Origin: Didymella arachidicola
Taxonomy: Eukaryota > Ascomycota > Dothideomycetes > Pleosporales > Didymellaceae
Assembly: GCA_016630955.3 (NCBI GenBank)
Contig: CM049993.1
Coordinates: 496,001 to 560,000, forward strand
Direction: 5' to 3'
DNA length: 64,000 nucleotides
Below are positions 1 to 10,391 of this stretch, piece after piece; position 1 is the stretch's first letter, and each line of letters opens with the position of its first letter. The position numbers and the translations under genes are program-made. The notes below the pieces were generated by a model. It did no database searches. It was not told the DNA's origin and saw only the letters and a program-made list of their open reading frames with translations.

Positions 1-1685
1 TCAACATCCACCCTTCTGCTGGGCTGCTGTTATTTCCGGAGGATGTCGAGGCCGACGACGCACTGCACAACCCAGAGCCTGGCGAGAAGGACAAGCGCGA
101 TTGCAACATCTGGACGAGAAGAGGAATGGTCAACCTGGGTGGCCTTGGAATTATGATGCTTGGACTGCTTTTCTTGTTCATCGGCTACCCTATCCTGTAT
201 GCTCAGCAGCCTGTCCGTTTGCTTTGCCTACAATTGCTAATGACTATGCAGCACTTTCGTCGACAAGTTGACAGAGAAGGAGGTCGGACCCTGCACGAAC
301 AACCCGCTCTGCATCAAGGGCAAGACGAGTGAACCGCTCCTGACCAACCTGCGAAAGGGCTTGATCGATCCGGACACGCCGCAATCTGCGATGACTCGCA
401 AATCCTACGATGGCTCCACGCAGAAGCTGGTGTTCTCTGACGAATTCAACACCGATGGACGTACTTTCTATGACGGTGATGATCCATACTTCCAAGCTGT
501 AGACATCTGGTACGGTGCCACACAGGATTTGGAGGTAAGCAGCTGAGTTAGCAGTTGTTGTACATGCGCTGACATCCAACAGTGGTATGACCCCGATGCG
601 GTTCGTACGGAGAACGGTACCCTGAACTTGAGATTCGATCTATTCAAGAACCACGGTCTCAACTACCGATCCGGCATGGTCCAGTCTTGGAACAAGTTAT
701 GCTACAAAGGAGGACATTTGGAAGCCAGTATTTCACTTCCTGGAAAAGGTGATGTCAGCGGTTTCTGGCCTGGTTTCTGGACAATGGGCAACCTCGCCCG
801 TCCTGGATACCTTGGATCGACTGAAGGCCTATGGCCGTACAGTTACCACGACCATTGCGACGTTGGCATCACTCCAAACCAGAGTTCCTACGATGGTCTT
901 AGCTATCTTCCTGGTATGAGGCTCCCGGCTTGCGCTTGCCCAGGCGAAGACCATCCTTCACCGCAGAGGTCTCGCAGCGCACCCGAAATCGATGCTCTCG
1001 AAGGCTCAGTCCACTTCTTGGGACCTGGGGAGACAAACGCCGTGGGTGTGGTGTCTCAATCCTTCCAGGCTGCACCCTTCGACACGTGGTATATGCCTGA
1101 CTATGGTACGTTCTTGTGCGCCTATCTTTCAATCTCTTCTAACGTGCGACAGAGCAATTGGAGATCTACGACAACTCGATCACCATGATGAACGCCTACA
1201 AGGGTGGACCTTACCAACAGGCCGTCTCCGGTCTAACGAATTTGAACACCGACTGGTACGACGGCAAGCAGTACCAGAAGTACGCATTCGAATACAAGAC
1301 AGGAGGTGACGGCTTCATCACCTGGTACGTAGGTGATGATAAGACCTGGACCATGAAGGCCGCGGCTATTCGTCCTACCGGCAACATCGGTGCTCGAACC
1401 ATACCAGAGGAGCCCATGGCTATCATTGCCAACTTCGGCATGTCCAACAGTTTTGCAGCCATCGATTTCAATCAGATTGCGGACATGTTGCCTGCAACGA
1501 TGCGCATTGACTATATTCGCATCTACCAAGAGGAGGGTAGTGAGAGCATTACCTGCGATCCCGAAGGTTACGAGACCACATCGTACATCAAGAACCACCC
1601 CAAAGCCTATATGAACCCCAACTATACAGACTGGAAATCGACCGGTTATGACTGGCCGAAGAACACGTATATGCACGGCTGCTAA
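1..1685 (+). CDS. KRE6: KRE6/SKN1-type beta-1,6-glucan synthesis protein, 3' part
   Basis: Type II membrane protein of the GH16-like KRE6/SKN1 family, needed for beta-1,6-glucan assembly in the fungal cell wall and acting in the secretory pathway. The 5' end lies outside the window. Exons are <1-196, 252-534, 583-1105 and 1153-1685; the introns (197-251, 535-582, 1106-1152) have GTATGC/GTAAGC/GTACGT donors and CAG acceptors, and joining them gives continuous family sequence. Visible parts are a cytosolic stretch ending in RDCNIWTRRGMVNLGG, one membrane segment (IMMLGLLFLFIGYPIL), the conserved CTNNPLCIKG, FSDEFN, a Trp-rich core, and the GH16 catalytic signature EIDALE at 985-1002. The C-terminus ends YMHGC, with family-typical aromatic and Cys residues before the stop. 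Identification is secure at family level; KRE6 and SKN1 cannot be separated from this fragment. Confidence 0.93.
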
Positions 1686-4600
1686 TCGCTCGAGCGCTTT
1701 TTCTTCTTTACGGCGCCGAAGACTACTGGATAGTTTCCCGGTGCAATTCTCATGTCGGCGGCAAATTTGCTTACGACGCATGACAATACCCATTTCGACC
1801 GCCGCAAAAGCACTTAATCATAGACGTTTCTTTCTGGACTGCTTATAGCGACGTGATATGCCCGATCGAACCCAAATTTTCAGCTTGAGCATCAGCATCT
1901 TGGCATTTCGTAGCCTCGGCTCGTAGACTTCATCGCATATACGGCGCCTTTGTATATCATGGCTGTTCTCTTCTTCATCGCATTTGCATCACTGTATAAA
2001 CCATTGGGCATTTCACGCATTTGGTTTTGGGGCCGGATACCCCTTTACTCGGCATTTCCATGCGCTCGTTCCTCTTCTCAAGTTTTGGTGTTGGTGTAGA
2101 CAAAGCGTTGAGTTGTCACAATTGGAGTTTTCGAGGGAAGAATCACGAAGAACCGAACCATTACCACATTGACGGGCGTTTTTTTGTAATATTGCGAGCG
2201 GCGATCGTGGAGGATATCGCAATTGAGAAGGCAAGACCCAGGAGAGAAGAAGGTGGTTATCTCTAGGTATCTGAAAACACATTCAAACAAATAACGGTGG
2301 TTCCCCTCTGCAATTGGATTATTACACCTTTCCGCTCTCCTCACTTCGTGTTCAACTAACTCTTCGATCAAGTCAAAGAATCTTCTTGGGCTAAACAGAT
2401 GCTCAGCCACAAGTCGGTGTCACCCTGTCGTTCTGAGGGGTCTTGTCATGAAGATCGTGAAAAGGTCTGGTCCCTAGGGAAAGTCTTTTGTAGCATCACC
2501 AAATAGCATTGAGTCTTTGCACTCCGTTCAAGTCGTCTGTCGCGATGAGGCCCAGACCATCACATCACTCCTGCGAAGCCAGCATTTGAGTGAAACAGTA
2601 CCACTAATAAAGTTTCAACCTGTAAAGGCGTCAGGGTTAATCACAAATTCTATAGATGTAGTGCGAAACGATTTACCGCAGCAAATCACTGGCTACATTT
2701 GAAGCGGTTGACGCCTAAGGACACTGCTAGCAAAGTCAGCATCTTGTTCGAATCGCGTCGCGATCTCCAACTCGACGTGATCAGCATGGACAGAGAGCTA
2801 TTGGCGACCATCAAGAGTACGTGAACATCTCAATATGAAAGCAAAGCTGGGACGATGGTCGACGCAATAAAGTCAAGAGTGTAAGTATTTGGCGCGACTG
2901 GACTGGGCCTACGTTCTGGTGCTCTATGAGTGAAGAGATGTAGTCTTGTGTAGTTAGTAAAAGTATCATCCATTCAGAGAGACCGTGCCATAGTATCAAC
3001 ACATCAGATAAGTGAAGAACTTGGTGTTACTTTTCAGGAACCAAACACAACATCTTCGTCAAGCAATCTCATCCAGCTCGTCCATGCCCCAGACTGACTA
3101 CTGTCCGCTCGGTGCACACACGGGTAAGGATATGGAAAGACCGATGGCATACCGTGCTGCACCTGATACCCTCCAGACGCATCATGGGTCCAAGGCAAGA
3201 GTTGTAGTTGGTATGCTGCTATGTCAGCACGATCGATGCGAACTCCAAGCACAGGACATTCATACCTGGGCCGAGACGTCCGTGGACGTCACGTCCCCGA
3301 AACCGAGGCCAAGCAAGGCTGATCAAGCAGCAGATGAGTGCTACGAATATCCCGAATCTTAACAGTAACACCAGAGACTGTCGCAGCGCAGTGAAAGAAA
3401 AGACCAAGTCAGCATCCGCGACTTGATTGCGTTGACTCGAGAACAGCAAATGCGACATCTTGCACGAAGAAAGTTGTCTGTATATTATACTTTTCGACAA
3501 CATAGCTCGAGGGGCGCCTTGTATTCAAAACTCCTCCCATCACGGACTAGCGCGATCCACACGCTACCTCTCGTCAGCAACTGTCGGCCAGCCCAAACTG
3601 GCAAGGCCCACCCCGTTCGCTAGAAATACAGCGTGTCGTAGCCTCGTAGGCGCAGAGAAAGCCGTGCCAAGGTTCGTGCTTGGGGGTCAATGGCGCTCAG
3701 CTACAAATCGCCCCGGTTTTCCCTGATGGGGACGAGGGCGGCAAACGGCTCATAACATGCTGTTGAGTGCACCTCCTTGGCAGAATCCGCTGCGCTGGCT
3801 GCGGCACGTGTGTACGCAGGTCGTTGCAACGGTCATTCCAAGCATCTGAACGTTTGCGGATTGTACCTGTCAAGCATAATTAGCTGCGCGAATGCCGCTG
3901 TCAGGAACACAATTGCAAAGCCTCCTGGCGGCATGCACGGGTGGTGCTGAGAAGCTGCGTTTCAACCCGCAGTGCGATGGTCCTTGGGCATCCTTGAGCT
4001 AAGTGAGGATCAAGGTGTAGGCGTGACTGCGGGTGGGAGGTTGATGCAGATATAAGAGTACTGCTACGGACATGTCGACGATTGCTACGACTGCTCCCTT
4101 GGGCCCTTGCACTGCACCGTCACGGCTCGCTGGAGCAACACACGCCCCGCCCATCTACCCAGACCCCGACAACCCGTCCCACCACCCCCAGCTCCTCAAG
4201 GTTACCACGCCAGACATACCCAGCGTCTTCATCGCGGTACCAACGCAATCCCAGTGCACTGCAGCGAGCATATTTCAGACAAAGGAACATCAGATATCTG
4301 CTGGACGGTGGTATGTCTCCATCGTTATAGTGCGTCTAGGTTGATCCATGAGTGTCTTTGGTGCAAGGAGGGACTTAGGCTGTCTTATGTGCAAAGTGTA
4401 TAGTGGAGGATGGTAGGGGGGATGGTCTCGTGTGTGCGAGCTTGGGTTGTGGTTGTTAGCAGTGTGCCTGTGGACTTGTGTTGTCGGGTTGCAATGGCCG
4501 ACTTTTCCGTTGGCAGCAAGAGAGTGCACTTGGGGAAATGGGTATGTGGATGATGGGTGTGTTTGGCAATGTCGGGATGGCTGTGGGCGAAGGGTTTGGG

Positions 4601-4894
4601 GCGAATTCTTGTCTCTCAAAGGGTGTATCGAAATGGGGAACTCGGTGGTATGGATTGGGGATGCTATGCGTTAGCATAAGCAAGCGCCACACGGGGTCTA
4701 GACGCGGTTCAAGAGTGGAGAGACGAATGACTTGTTCATGATCGTGCCATTTCTTTGTGTGAAATCCTGTAGACTCCATGATCGTTACAGGACAGGTATC
4801 CGAAAGCTCCTGCAAACCATTTCATTCGTATGATGGCTGCTCATGCAGAAAACACGCTCGAAGAACTCCACCCTCCCGGCGCCCAATTGCTCCC
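1686..4894. other. Long intergenic stretch, no gene supported
   Basis: About 3.2 kb between the KRE6 stop and the eL43 stop. Only short overlapping open frames are present and none resembles a known family. The best candidate is a 90-codon ATG-initiated frame at 4072-4344 (+), about 25 bp downstream of a TATAAGAG-like box near 4050, but the other two forward frames are also open there, so coding is doubtful. No transposon ends or tRNA-like folds were recognised. Confidence 0.5.
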
Positions 4895-5370
4895 TTAAAC
4901 CTCGGCGATCTCGCGGAGACGACGGATGGTCGACCTTGTGGCGGCGGCGGCAGGGGTGCTGTTGCGGTGTTAGCTGCGTTCCTTCTTGTGTCGCACGTGC
5001 TTCGTTCGAGAAAAGTGTCGGCGGCGGGCGGGATTCTTACGCGACGGTGTAAGCACCACCGGCGGTGGTCTTGCGGCAGGAGCGGCAGTTCCAGATACCG
5101 ACGGCTTGGCGCTTGACAGCGTTCTTGCCGCAGAACTGGCACACGTAGCGGGCGTGCTGTGTGACCTGGGGGGAGTGTCAACAAGTCGTCCTTCCTGAGC
5201 TGCGGGTTCCGGATGTGTACGCACTTCCATCTTCTTGACCTGCTTACGGAGCGAGGCACCGTAACGGGTACCGTACTTTCCGGTGATGCCGACCTTCTTA
5301 GTGCCTACATCGCAATCAATATCGAGTCCTGCATCGCGCGAGCAGAGGGGGCAGCCGTACGCTTGGTCAT
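4895..5370 (-). CDS. RPL43: 60S ribosomal protein eL43 (L37a)
   Basis: Structural protein of the large ribosomal subunit with a C2-C2 zinc ribbon. Spliced on the minus strand from four exons: 5361-5370 (ATGACCAAGC), 5225-5304, 5041-5165 and 4895-4958, giving 92 aa, the usual length of eL43. The product starts MTKRTKKVGITGKYGTRYG, carries the zinc ribbon CQFCG...CRSC, and ends with the family-typical STIRRLREIAEV. Introns are 5305-5360, 5166-5224 and 4959-5040. Without the last intron the frame runs into an early TAA at 5037-5039, so the last exon is needed to reach full length. A first exon of only 10 nt is common in fungal ribosomal protein genes. Very secure. Confidence 0.96.
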
Positions 5371-5833
5371 TTTGGCGGTTTGTGGATGGGGTTGGTTTGA
5401 CGGAAGTGCGAAGTTCGAGGCACAAATTCGAGCGAGTGTGCGGCGGCTTAGTGGGATCCTTGGCAGGGGCTATACCGCGTTGGGCGCGCCTTCCTTAAGC
5501 GAGCGTGTCTCTCAGACGGATCAACCCTCACCGACCTAAGCGAGGAGCATCATCAGCGCAACACCAACGTAGCAGTAGCAGGTTTTACATGTGCAGCTGG
5601 TGATGGCATTGGTGCTATCAGGTGTTTTATACAGCAAACGCTGGACACTTTCGCCCGCGGTGCTTGGAGAGTACATATGCGAGTGCAGAGTGGAGCATCC
5701 AGGGGGATGCATCAGCTGCAATAGTCAGCGCAGCAGACAGTGCAGACAGTAGTTGACGTATGTCATATCCTTGGACCTTCGCCGTCTCCAGGCTCAGGAT
5801 TTATCAGATTACGACTATACGGATATCGTTATT
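5371..5833. promoter_or_regulatory. eL43 upstream region / Pop1 downstream region
   Basis: 463 bp between the eL43 start codon and the Pop1 stop codon; both genes read on the minus strand. It must hold the eL43 promoter and the Pop1 3' end. I see no convincing TATA box and no further gene. Confidence 0.4.
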
Positions 5834-8326
5834 TTATGTAACCTCCCACCTCGCGAGTCTCCCTATCGTCCGCCCTGGCTCTCGTACAATACAGATGCGT
5901 GCCTCTTGCTGCGCACCTTCATTGTCAGCTTCACCAAAAGCCCTGTGCAGAGCCAGATTTGCGACAGCAGTCGGCATGCCTTCAGCCAGGTTGTAATTAC
6001 CCGTCGTGACAAAACCAATCAGATCCTCTTCGTCCGGAACCACAGGGTAGTCATCCTCTGCTGGTGTCGGATGAGCCTTGAGCGCCGCAGGTTCCAGCAG
6101 ACTGCTAGCGAGCTCTCTCCGCTTGAGGTGCTTCGGAACATCGTCGCCGCTGCGAGTCTGCTGCCTTCTGGGCACGGCGTTCGTTGTCGACTTGGGACCC
6201 GGCACAAGAGAAAGCCACTTGCTCCGGAGTTCAGGATTGTTTGTAGGTAGCCGATAGACGCGCGCACAGTCTACTGGATAGCCTCGACTCAGCACCTTGA
6301 TTTTCGCGGCAAACAGGTAGGGAAGTTGTGGTTTGCTGGCAGTTCCTTCGAGAAGCTTAGTCGCCTGAGCTGAGGAGAGCTGTCGGAAGACTGCGCCTTC
6401 GGTAGATGCATCAGGTAGCAATCGCTCCCAATCACACGCCCACGGATCGCCAACCTCGCCCTTCCGCCCGTTACCAAGATCGATTGTCGACCACTCGATC
6501 CTCTTGCCCTTTGGTCGCCTGGTCCACTCATGCTTCCTTACTTCTCGCTGCTTGCGCTCCCACGTCAAGCCAGCATCGGTACCGGGACAGTCATACGGAA
6601 AGCTAGGCACTGAGCGCTCGAAGGTGACCTGGCGCCTCTCTTTCAGACCGCCAAAGCGCGGATTTCCACCAGTGGACAGGGGGTAGCGCATAATGCCCCG
6701 CCAGACGGGCATGACACACTTCCATGGCAAGAGAATAGTCCAGGAGTTGCTCTCTCGCGACACGAAGGTGAGCATTGGGATCCGTGGATCGGTTGATCGA
6801 GGCTCTGGGTATCCGCCGAGCGTGTCCACACTCTGTCTTCGGTTGATAGACTTCTGCGAAGGCATAGTTCTCTGAGCAGTGAGACGAGCTGTGCGGCTGA
6901 AGATGGACGAGGAGGCTTGGGTGCCATCGATTGGCCAACTGGCGAGAGTTTCGATCAAGGTTGCGGGATCGCGGCTTATCGTCGACTGCGTAGGCGGGTC
7001 TCGGAGGCGGGGGTCTGAGGTGTCGAAAGCAAGGAGCGCGCCTGGAGGCAACGCGCCGGGATCAGTGACAGATGCGAGCGTAGGCCACAGAGACTCGGGC
7101 GCATCAGCTGGGTTGTCAGAAGCAGCTGGATGCAGTATCGAACAAAGAGTCTCGGCTGCTGCAGGTCCCATGATTTCAATGGAGCCGACTTCGAATCTCA
7201 GATCCTCCACAGTCACTGCTGGCTTCTGGACCTTGGATGTGCGAATCACCTCGTTCCACACGTGCAGGAACGCACTGGGATGCACTCGAATGAAAGCCTT
7301 CCTCTTCTTGGCATCCGGCTCAGGCGTGCACCATATGACAGTCACATGCGCCATCCTCTTGAGGGGCTTTGCTTCTCTCTCATGCAGCCATCCTTCCCAG
7401 ACTCGTGTACCCTGCCTCCACTTGCTCGCCCTGCTCCGCGCTTGCCATGGGTCTCCAGCATCTTCAGCGCCGAAATGAAGGCCTCTCAGCAGCCCGACGA
7501 TGCTTTCCTCGACGCCGTCGAGCCCTATCGTCGAGACATAGCTCATGTCCCACGCAATGGCTCCGCGCTGGGCTGCGGCTCGGTGGGTGAGGCGGTATGC
7601 TTTGACGACGGGCGCGAGCGGGATGGCAAATCGCCAGAGCGGGTCCTTGGGCTCGGTCATGCGTGCGCGCTTCGTGTGCCATATGTGCGTGGGCAGCCAT
7701 GTCTTGTCGCGTTGTCGCCGGCGGAACCGCGATGGAGGCGTAGCTGGTGTGGCTAGGGAGGGGAAACGGGGCTTCGTCTTTGGCTTGGGGGCAGCTGTCG
7801 AGGTAGCTGTCGAGGCAGCTTCAGCTTGCGCTCCCTCCCCCGCCTCTGTCTGCCCAGCGCCCTTCGCCCCGGCCGTCTTGGCCGCCCTCTGCTTCCGCGC
7901 CCTCTTGCTCTTCTGGATGCCCTCCTTTCTGAGGTGCCTCGTCCTGCCCTTCCCGATCCCACTGCCGCTGGTGCCCCGTGTGATTGGCGTGTTGTCCTCT
8001 CTTGCTTCCTGTCGCGCTCGTCTCCGCAGCCGTTGGGGCACGCGGTTGGGGTTGTGGCTGGCCGTCCGCCTGCGCAGCTCCCGCGGCACGTCCTGGAAGG
8101 CTCTGCGCGAGAGGCCCTTCTTGGCGGCCTTCATGGCGCCCTCCAGTGAGCGGATCTCATTCTCGTGCGCCTTGAGGAAGCTCTTGACGTTGACCTCGCC
8201 GTTGGGATACGCGTTGCGCGTCGACACGGCGGGGATGCTGTGGTTGGGCCTCATCGGGAAGCGGGCGCGCTTTGCATGCGGCGCGCTGTCTGCTGTCTGC
8301 TTTCTCTTCCTCGCAGCATCCGTCAT
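5834..8326 (-). CDS. POP1: Ribonuclease P/MRP protein subunit Pop1
   Basis: Largest protein subunit of RNase P and RNase MRP, acting in nuclear tRNA 5'-end and rRNA processing. A single exon of 830 aa. The frame is open further upstream but the first ATG is at 8326 (MTDAARKRKQ), chosen as the start; the 28 upstream codons begin with TTG. The N-terminal POP1 signature RAFQDVPRELRRRTASHN and the following VPQRLRRRAR lie at about residues 75-104, followed by a Lys/Arg/Ala-rich low-complexity stretch. A second conserved block has WHTKRARM. The POPLD domain lies at about 525-620 (LLPWKCVMPVWRGIMRYPL). The C-terminus ends CIVREPGRTIGRLARWEVT, as expected for a Gly/Arg-containing Pop1 tail. The gene is divergent from the J-like gene. 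Secure. Confidence 0.95.
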   Translation of the reverse strand: MTDAARKRKQTADSAPHAKRARFPMRPNHSIPAVSTRNAYPNGEVNVKSFLKAHENEIRSLEGAMKAAKKGLSRRAFQDVPRELRRRTASHNPNRVPQRLRRRARQEAREDNTPITRGTSGSGIGKGRTRHLRKEGIQKSKRARKQRAAKTAGAKGAGQTEAGEGAQAEAASTATSTAAPKPKTKPRFPSLATPATPPSRFRRRQRDKTWLPTHIWHTKRARMTEPKDPLWRFAIPLAPVVKAYRLTHRAAAQRGAIAWDMSYVSTIGLDGVEESIVGLLRGLHFGAEDAGDPWQARSRASKWRQGTRVWEGWLHEREAKPLKRMAHVTVIWCTPEPDAKKRKAFIRVHPSAFLHVWNEVIRTSKVQKPAVTVEDLRFEVGSIEIMGPAAAETLCSILHPAASDNPADAPESLWPTLASVTDPGALPPGALLAFDTSDPRLRDPPTQSTISRDPATLIETLASWPIDGTQASSSIFSRTARLTAQRTMPSQKSINRRQSVDTLGGYPEPRSTDPRIPMLTFVSRESNSWTILLPWKCVMPVWRGIMRYPLSTGGNPRFGGLKERRQVTFERSVPSFPYDCPGTDAGLTWERKQREVRKHEWTRRPKGKRIEWSTIDLGNGRKGEVGDPWACDWERLLPDASTEGAVFRQLSSAQATKLLEGTASKPQLPYLFAAKIKVLSRGYPVDCARVYRLPTNNPELRSKWLSLVPGPKSTTNAVPRRQQTRSGDDVPKHLKRRELASSLLEPAALKAHPTPAEDDYPVVPDEEDLIGFVTTGNYNLAEGMPTAVANLALHRAFGEADNEGAQQEARICIVREPGRTIGRLARWEVT

Positions 8327-8955
8327 GCTCTCTGCTCGGTCGCGGTGGAGCGGGCAGCCATGCGACGCCGTCCCAGCCAACGGCTTGGTCACGTCGGGAC
8401 TTTTTGACAATTAGCGAGTCATAGCTCCCGTCTGCCTGTTCTAGCGCACGTCGCGCCGGCACGTGCAGCCAACCGTTCATCCGCTGCACAACTTCCACAA
8501 CAAACAATCCGGCTCTGTTTCCGGCGCCTGGTTCGTGACGATGCACGGGCAGCACGGCCACGGACGGCCGCGTGTTTCAGAACGGCTGCCTATCACCAAA
8601 GCAATCACCACGGCACCTGCAGCGAGCGCACCACACGATGGCTTCATCTCGGCGTTGGCCCTGCAGTGGATTCCAGCGCCCCCCCTGGCGACTGCAGGCC
8701 CTCCCTGCAGCGACGCCTCGGCCAACCCTGGGGCCTTGTCTAGGACAGCTTAGGACAGCTTGGGACAGCCTGTCGCTGGGGCGCAACCGCAGCATTCTTT
8801 CTTCACAACACGCTCGCATTCTTACACACTCCAACAATTGCTTTGTCTTGTCTTGCCTTGTCTCGTCTCGTCTCGTAACTCGCAGCACCTGACGCCTGGC
8901 CCTGGCCCTGGCCCTGACGCTCAATCTCTCCAAACCACACAAAGGCGCGTGCAAG
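8327..8955. promoter_or_regulatory. Shared divergent promoter region of POP1 and the J-like gene
   Basis: 629 bp between two start codons on opposite strands. It contains short direct repeats: TAGGACAGCT/TGGGACAGCC near 8740-8770, a TCTCG triplet run near 8860-8877, and GGCCCT in three copies near 8897-8914. These look like low-complexity leader sequence rather than defined operators. Confidence 0.45.
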
Positions 8956-9840
8956 ATGATGTCGTACACGCCCCTCCCAGAGCCCTCTCCGCACATGCTG
9001 CGTATGCAGTTTAGTCCTCAGCGAAAACGCCCAGCCCACGGCCGCACAGAGTCCGAATTCATTCCACGCCCGCTGAGCATCATGCCCATGTCGCCCAGCA
9101 AGCGCTCCTCCGTCTACGTCTCCGAAGCCTCGACGCTCCTCTCACATCGCAACTCGGTCGCCTCGCCCGTGGGCCGCTCGCCCTACGACTCGCTCTTCTC
9201 GCCCACCAGCGACCCCGCGAGGATCCTGTCTCCGGAGCCGACAGAGTTCGTCGACCACTATGCCATTCTCGAGCTGGGGCCCGACGCCACAGTCGACGAG
9301 ATCAAAGCCGCCTTCCGCCGCTTACGAGTAGCCTACTTCCAGAGCGATGCCACAAAGTACCGCGCTCTGACACAGGCAATGGAGCTGCTCGCAGACGGCG
9401 AAGCGCGCGCCGAATACGATGACATCTGGCGCGCACACCACGGCGTCTCCGCCCCGGTGACACCGTACTCGAGTCTTCCAGCCGGTCTGGAGTCGCCCAA
9501 GCACGGGCGAAAGGACAGCGGACACAGCGCCGGCAGCTTGCACGAGGTCGTACACATTCCAGAGTACATTCCAGAAGAAATTCCAGAAGAGATCCCAGAG
9601 GAAGACGAGGACCACATTATGCAACCTAACGAAGAACCACGAAATGACGACCCCAATTGGGCGCTCAAGCGCCACCACCGCGTCTTCGCAAACTACACGC
9701 CCTACTACGGCACCGAGCCTTACGATTCTTTTGTCCCCATCGCTACCGCCTACGAGACGTACAGCCGTCACCCGCGCCTCCGCTACAGACGGCCCAGCTA
9801 CCTGGGCGACGGCCTGGCGCGAAACGCGATGCCTTTTTGA
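8956..9840 (+). CDS. J-like domain protein lacking the HPD motif
   Basis: 294 aa, single exon, starting at the first of two adjacent ATGs. Residues 1-95 are Ser/Pro-rich and look disordered (many SP sites). Residues about 100-160 match a DnaJ fold: DHYAILELGPDATVDEIKAA, then FRRLRVAYF and a last helix ending ARAEYDDIW. The HPD tripeptide that activates Hsp70 is missing; the loop reads YFQSDATKYR. This makes it a J-like protein, probably unable to stimulate Hsp70 in the usual way. A short acidic repeat of IPEE units follows (9559-9602, 12-nt period). The C-terminal part is Tyr/Arg-rich (NYTPYYGTEPYDSF, RYRRPSYLGDG). No signal or membrane segment. J-fold assignment is good; cellular role unknown. 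Confidence 0.8.
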   Translation: MMSYTPLPEPSPHMLRMQFSPQRKRPAHGRTESEFIPRPLSIMPMSPSKRSSVYVSEASTLLSHRNSVASPVGRSPYDSLFSPTSDPARILSPEPTEFVDHYAILELGPDATVDEIKAAFRRLRVAYFQSDATKYRALTQAMELLADGEARAEYDDIWRAHHGVSAPVTPYSSLPAGLESPKHGRKDSGHSAGSLHEVVHIPEYIPEEIPEEIPEEDEDHIMQPNEEPRNDDPNWALKRHHRVFANYTPYYGTEPYDSFVPIATAYETYSRHPRLRYRRPSYLGDGLARNAMPF

Positions 9841-10391
9841 CGCCCACCATCTAAAATTTGCTAACCGCTGAATTTTTCTTCATACTACTGCTACTTATCT
9901 TCGGTGCTGGTATGTTTGTAGGTCAGTGTACCTAGTCGATGTAGAACGGCGTCCGGGGGCATCCTTGTCTGTTGTATAGTTGTCGCGTTGTTAGCGATCA
10001 TAGCGTCGAATATTATTACTCATTGTTGTCACATCAACAGTCCTGTGCCCGGGACAACACCACGCTTTTCAGGCATCTGTGTTGCTGCCGAGGAGAAGCG
10101 AATGGATGACGTTGACGCGCTGCAGACGTCGGAGCTGCACGCGACTAAAGAGCGGTGAGGTGGTGTAAACAGATTGCCGAGCACTGGCCGTGAGTTCTTG
10201 CGCGGAATCTACATTGCAGCTAGCTAGCTGCAGCTAATGCTTCATTCAAACAAAAATAGTGTGGACTTTGTAAGGATCGTACAACGCCTGGGAAATCCGT
10301 CAAACAGGTAGGCTTGCGAGCACAAGGAGCCACGCAGCCCTTCAACCTCACCTCCACTACCTCCCACATTGTGTTTCGTTGGCTGGTAGCA
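9841..10391. other. Intergenic region between convergent genes
   Basis: 551 bp between the stop codons of the J-like gene and the fasciclin gene, which converge. It presumably holds both 3' ends. Apart from a perfect palindrome listed separately I see no feature. Confidence 0.5.
10215..10232. repeat. 18-bp perfect palindrome
   Basis: TGCAGCTAGCTAGCTGCA is its own reverse complement. It lies in the 3' intergenic space between two convergent genes. Function unknown; it may be chance or contribute to a 3'-end hairpin. Confidence 0.6.

Noticed and set aside
912..964. A possible intron (GTATGAG...CCGCAG) inside the KRE6 gene
   Set aside because: The region encodes LPGMRLPACACPGEDHPSP, conserved in KRE6/SKN1 proteins, so it is exon.
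2740..2775. GTTCGAATC sequence resembling a tRNA T-arm
   Set aside because: No matching acceptor stem, D-arm or anticodon arm could be found around it.
5037..5039. Early TAA as the true end of eL43
   Set aside because: It would give a protein of 72 residues lacking the conserved C-terminal helix; splicing at GTAAGA restores the normal 92-residue length.
7545..8414. 289-codon plus-strand frame opposite POP1
   Set aside because: Antisense shadow of the conserved N-terminal region of Pop1; no family features.
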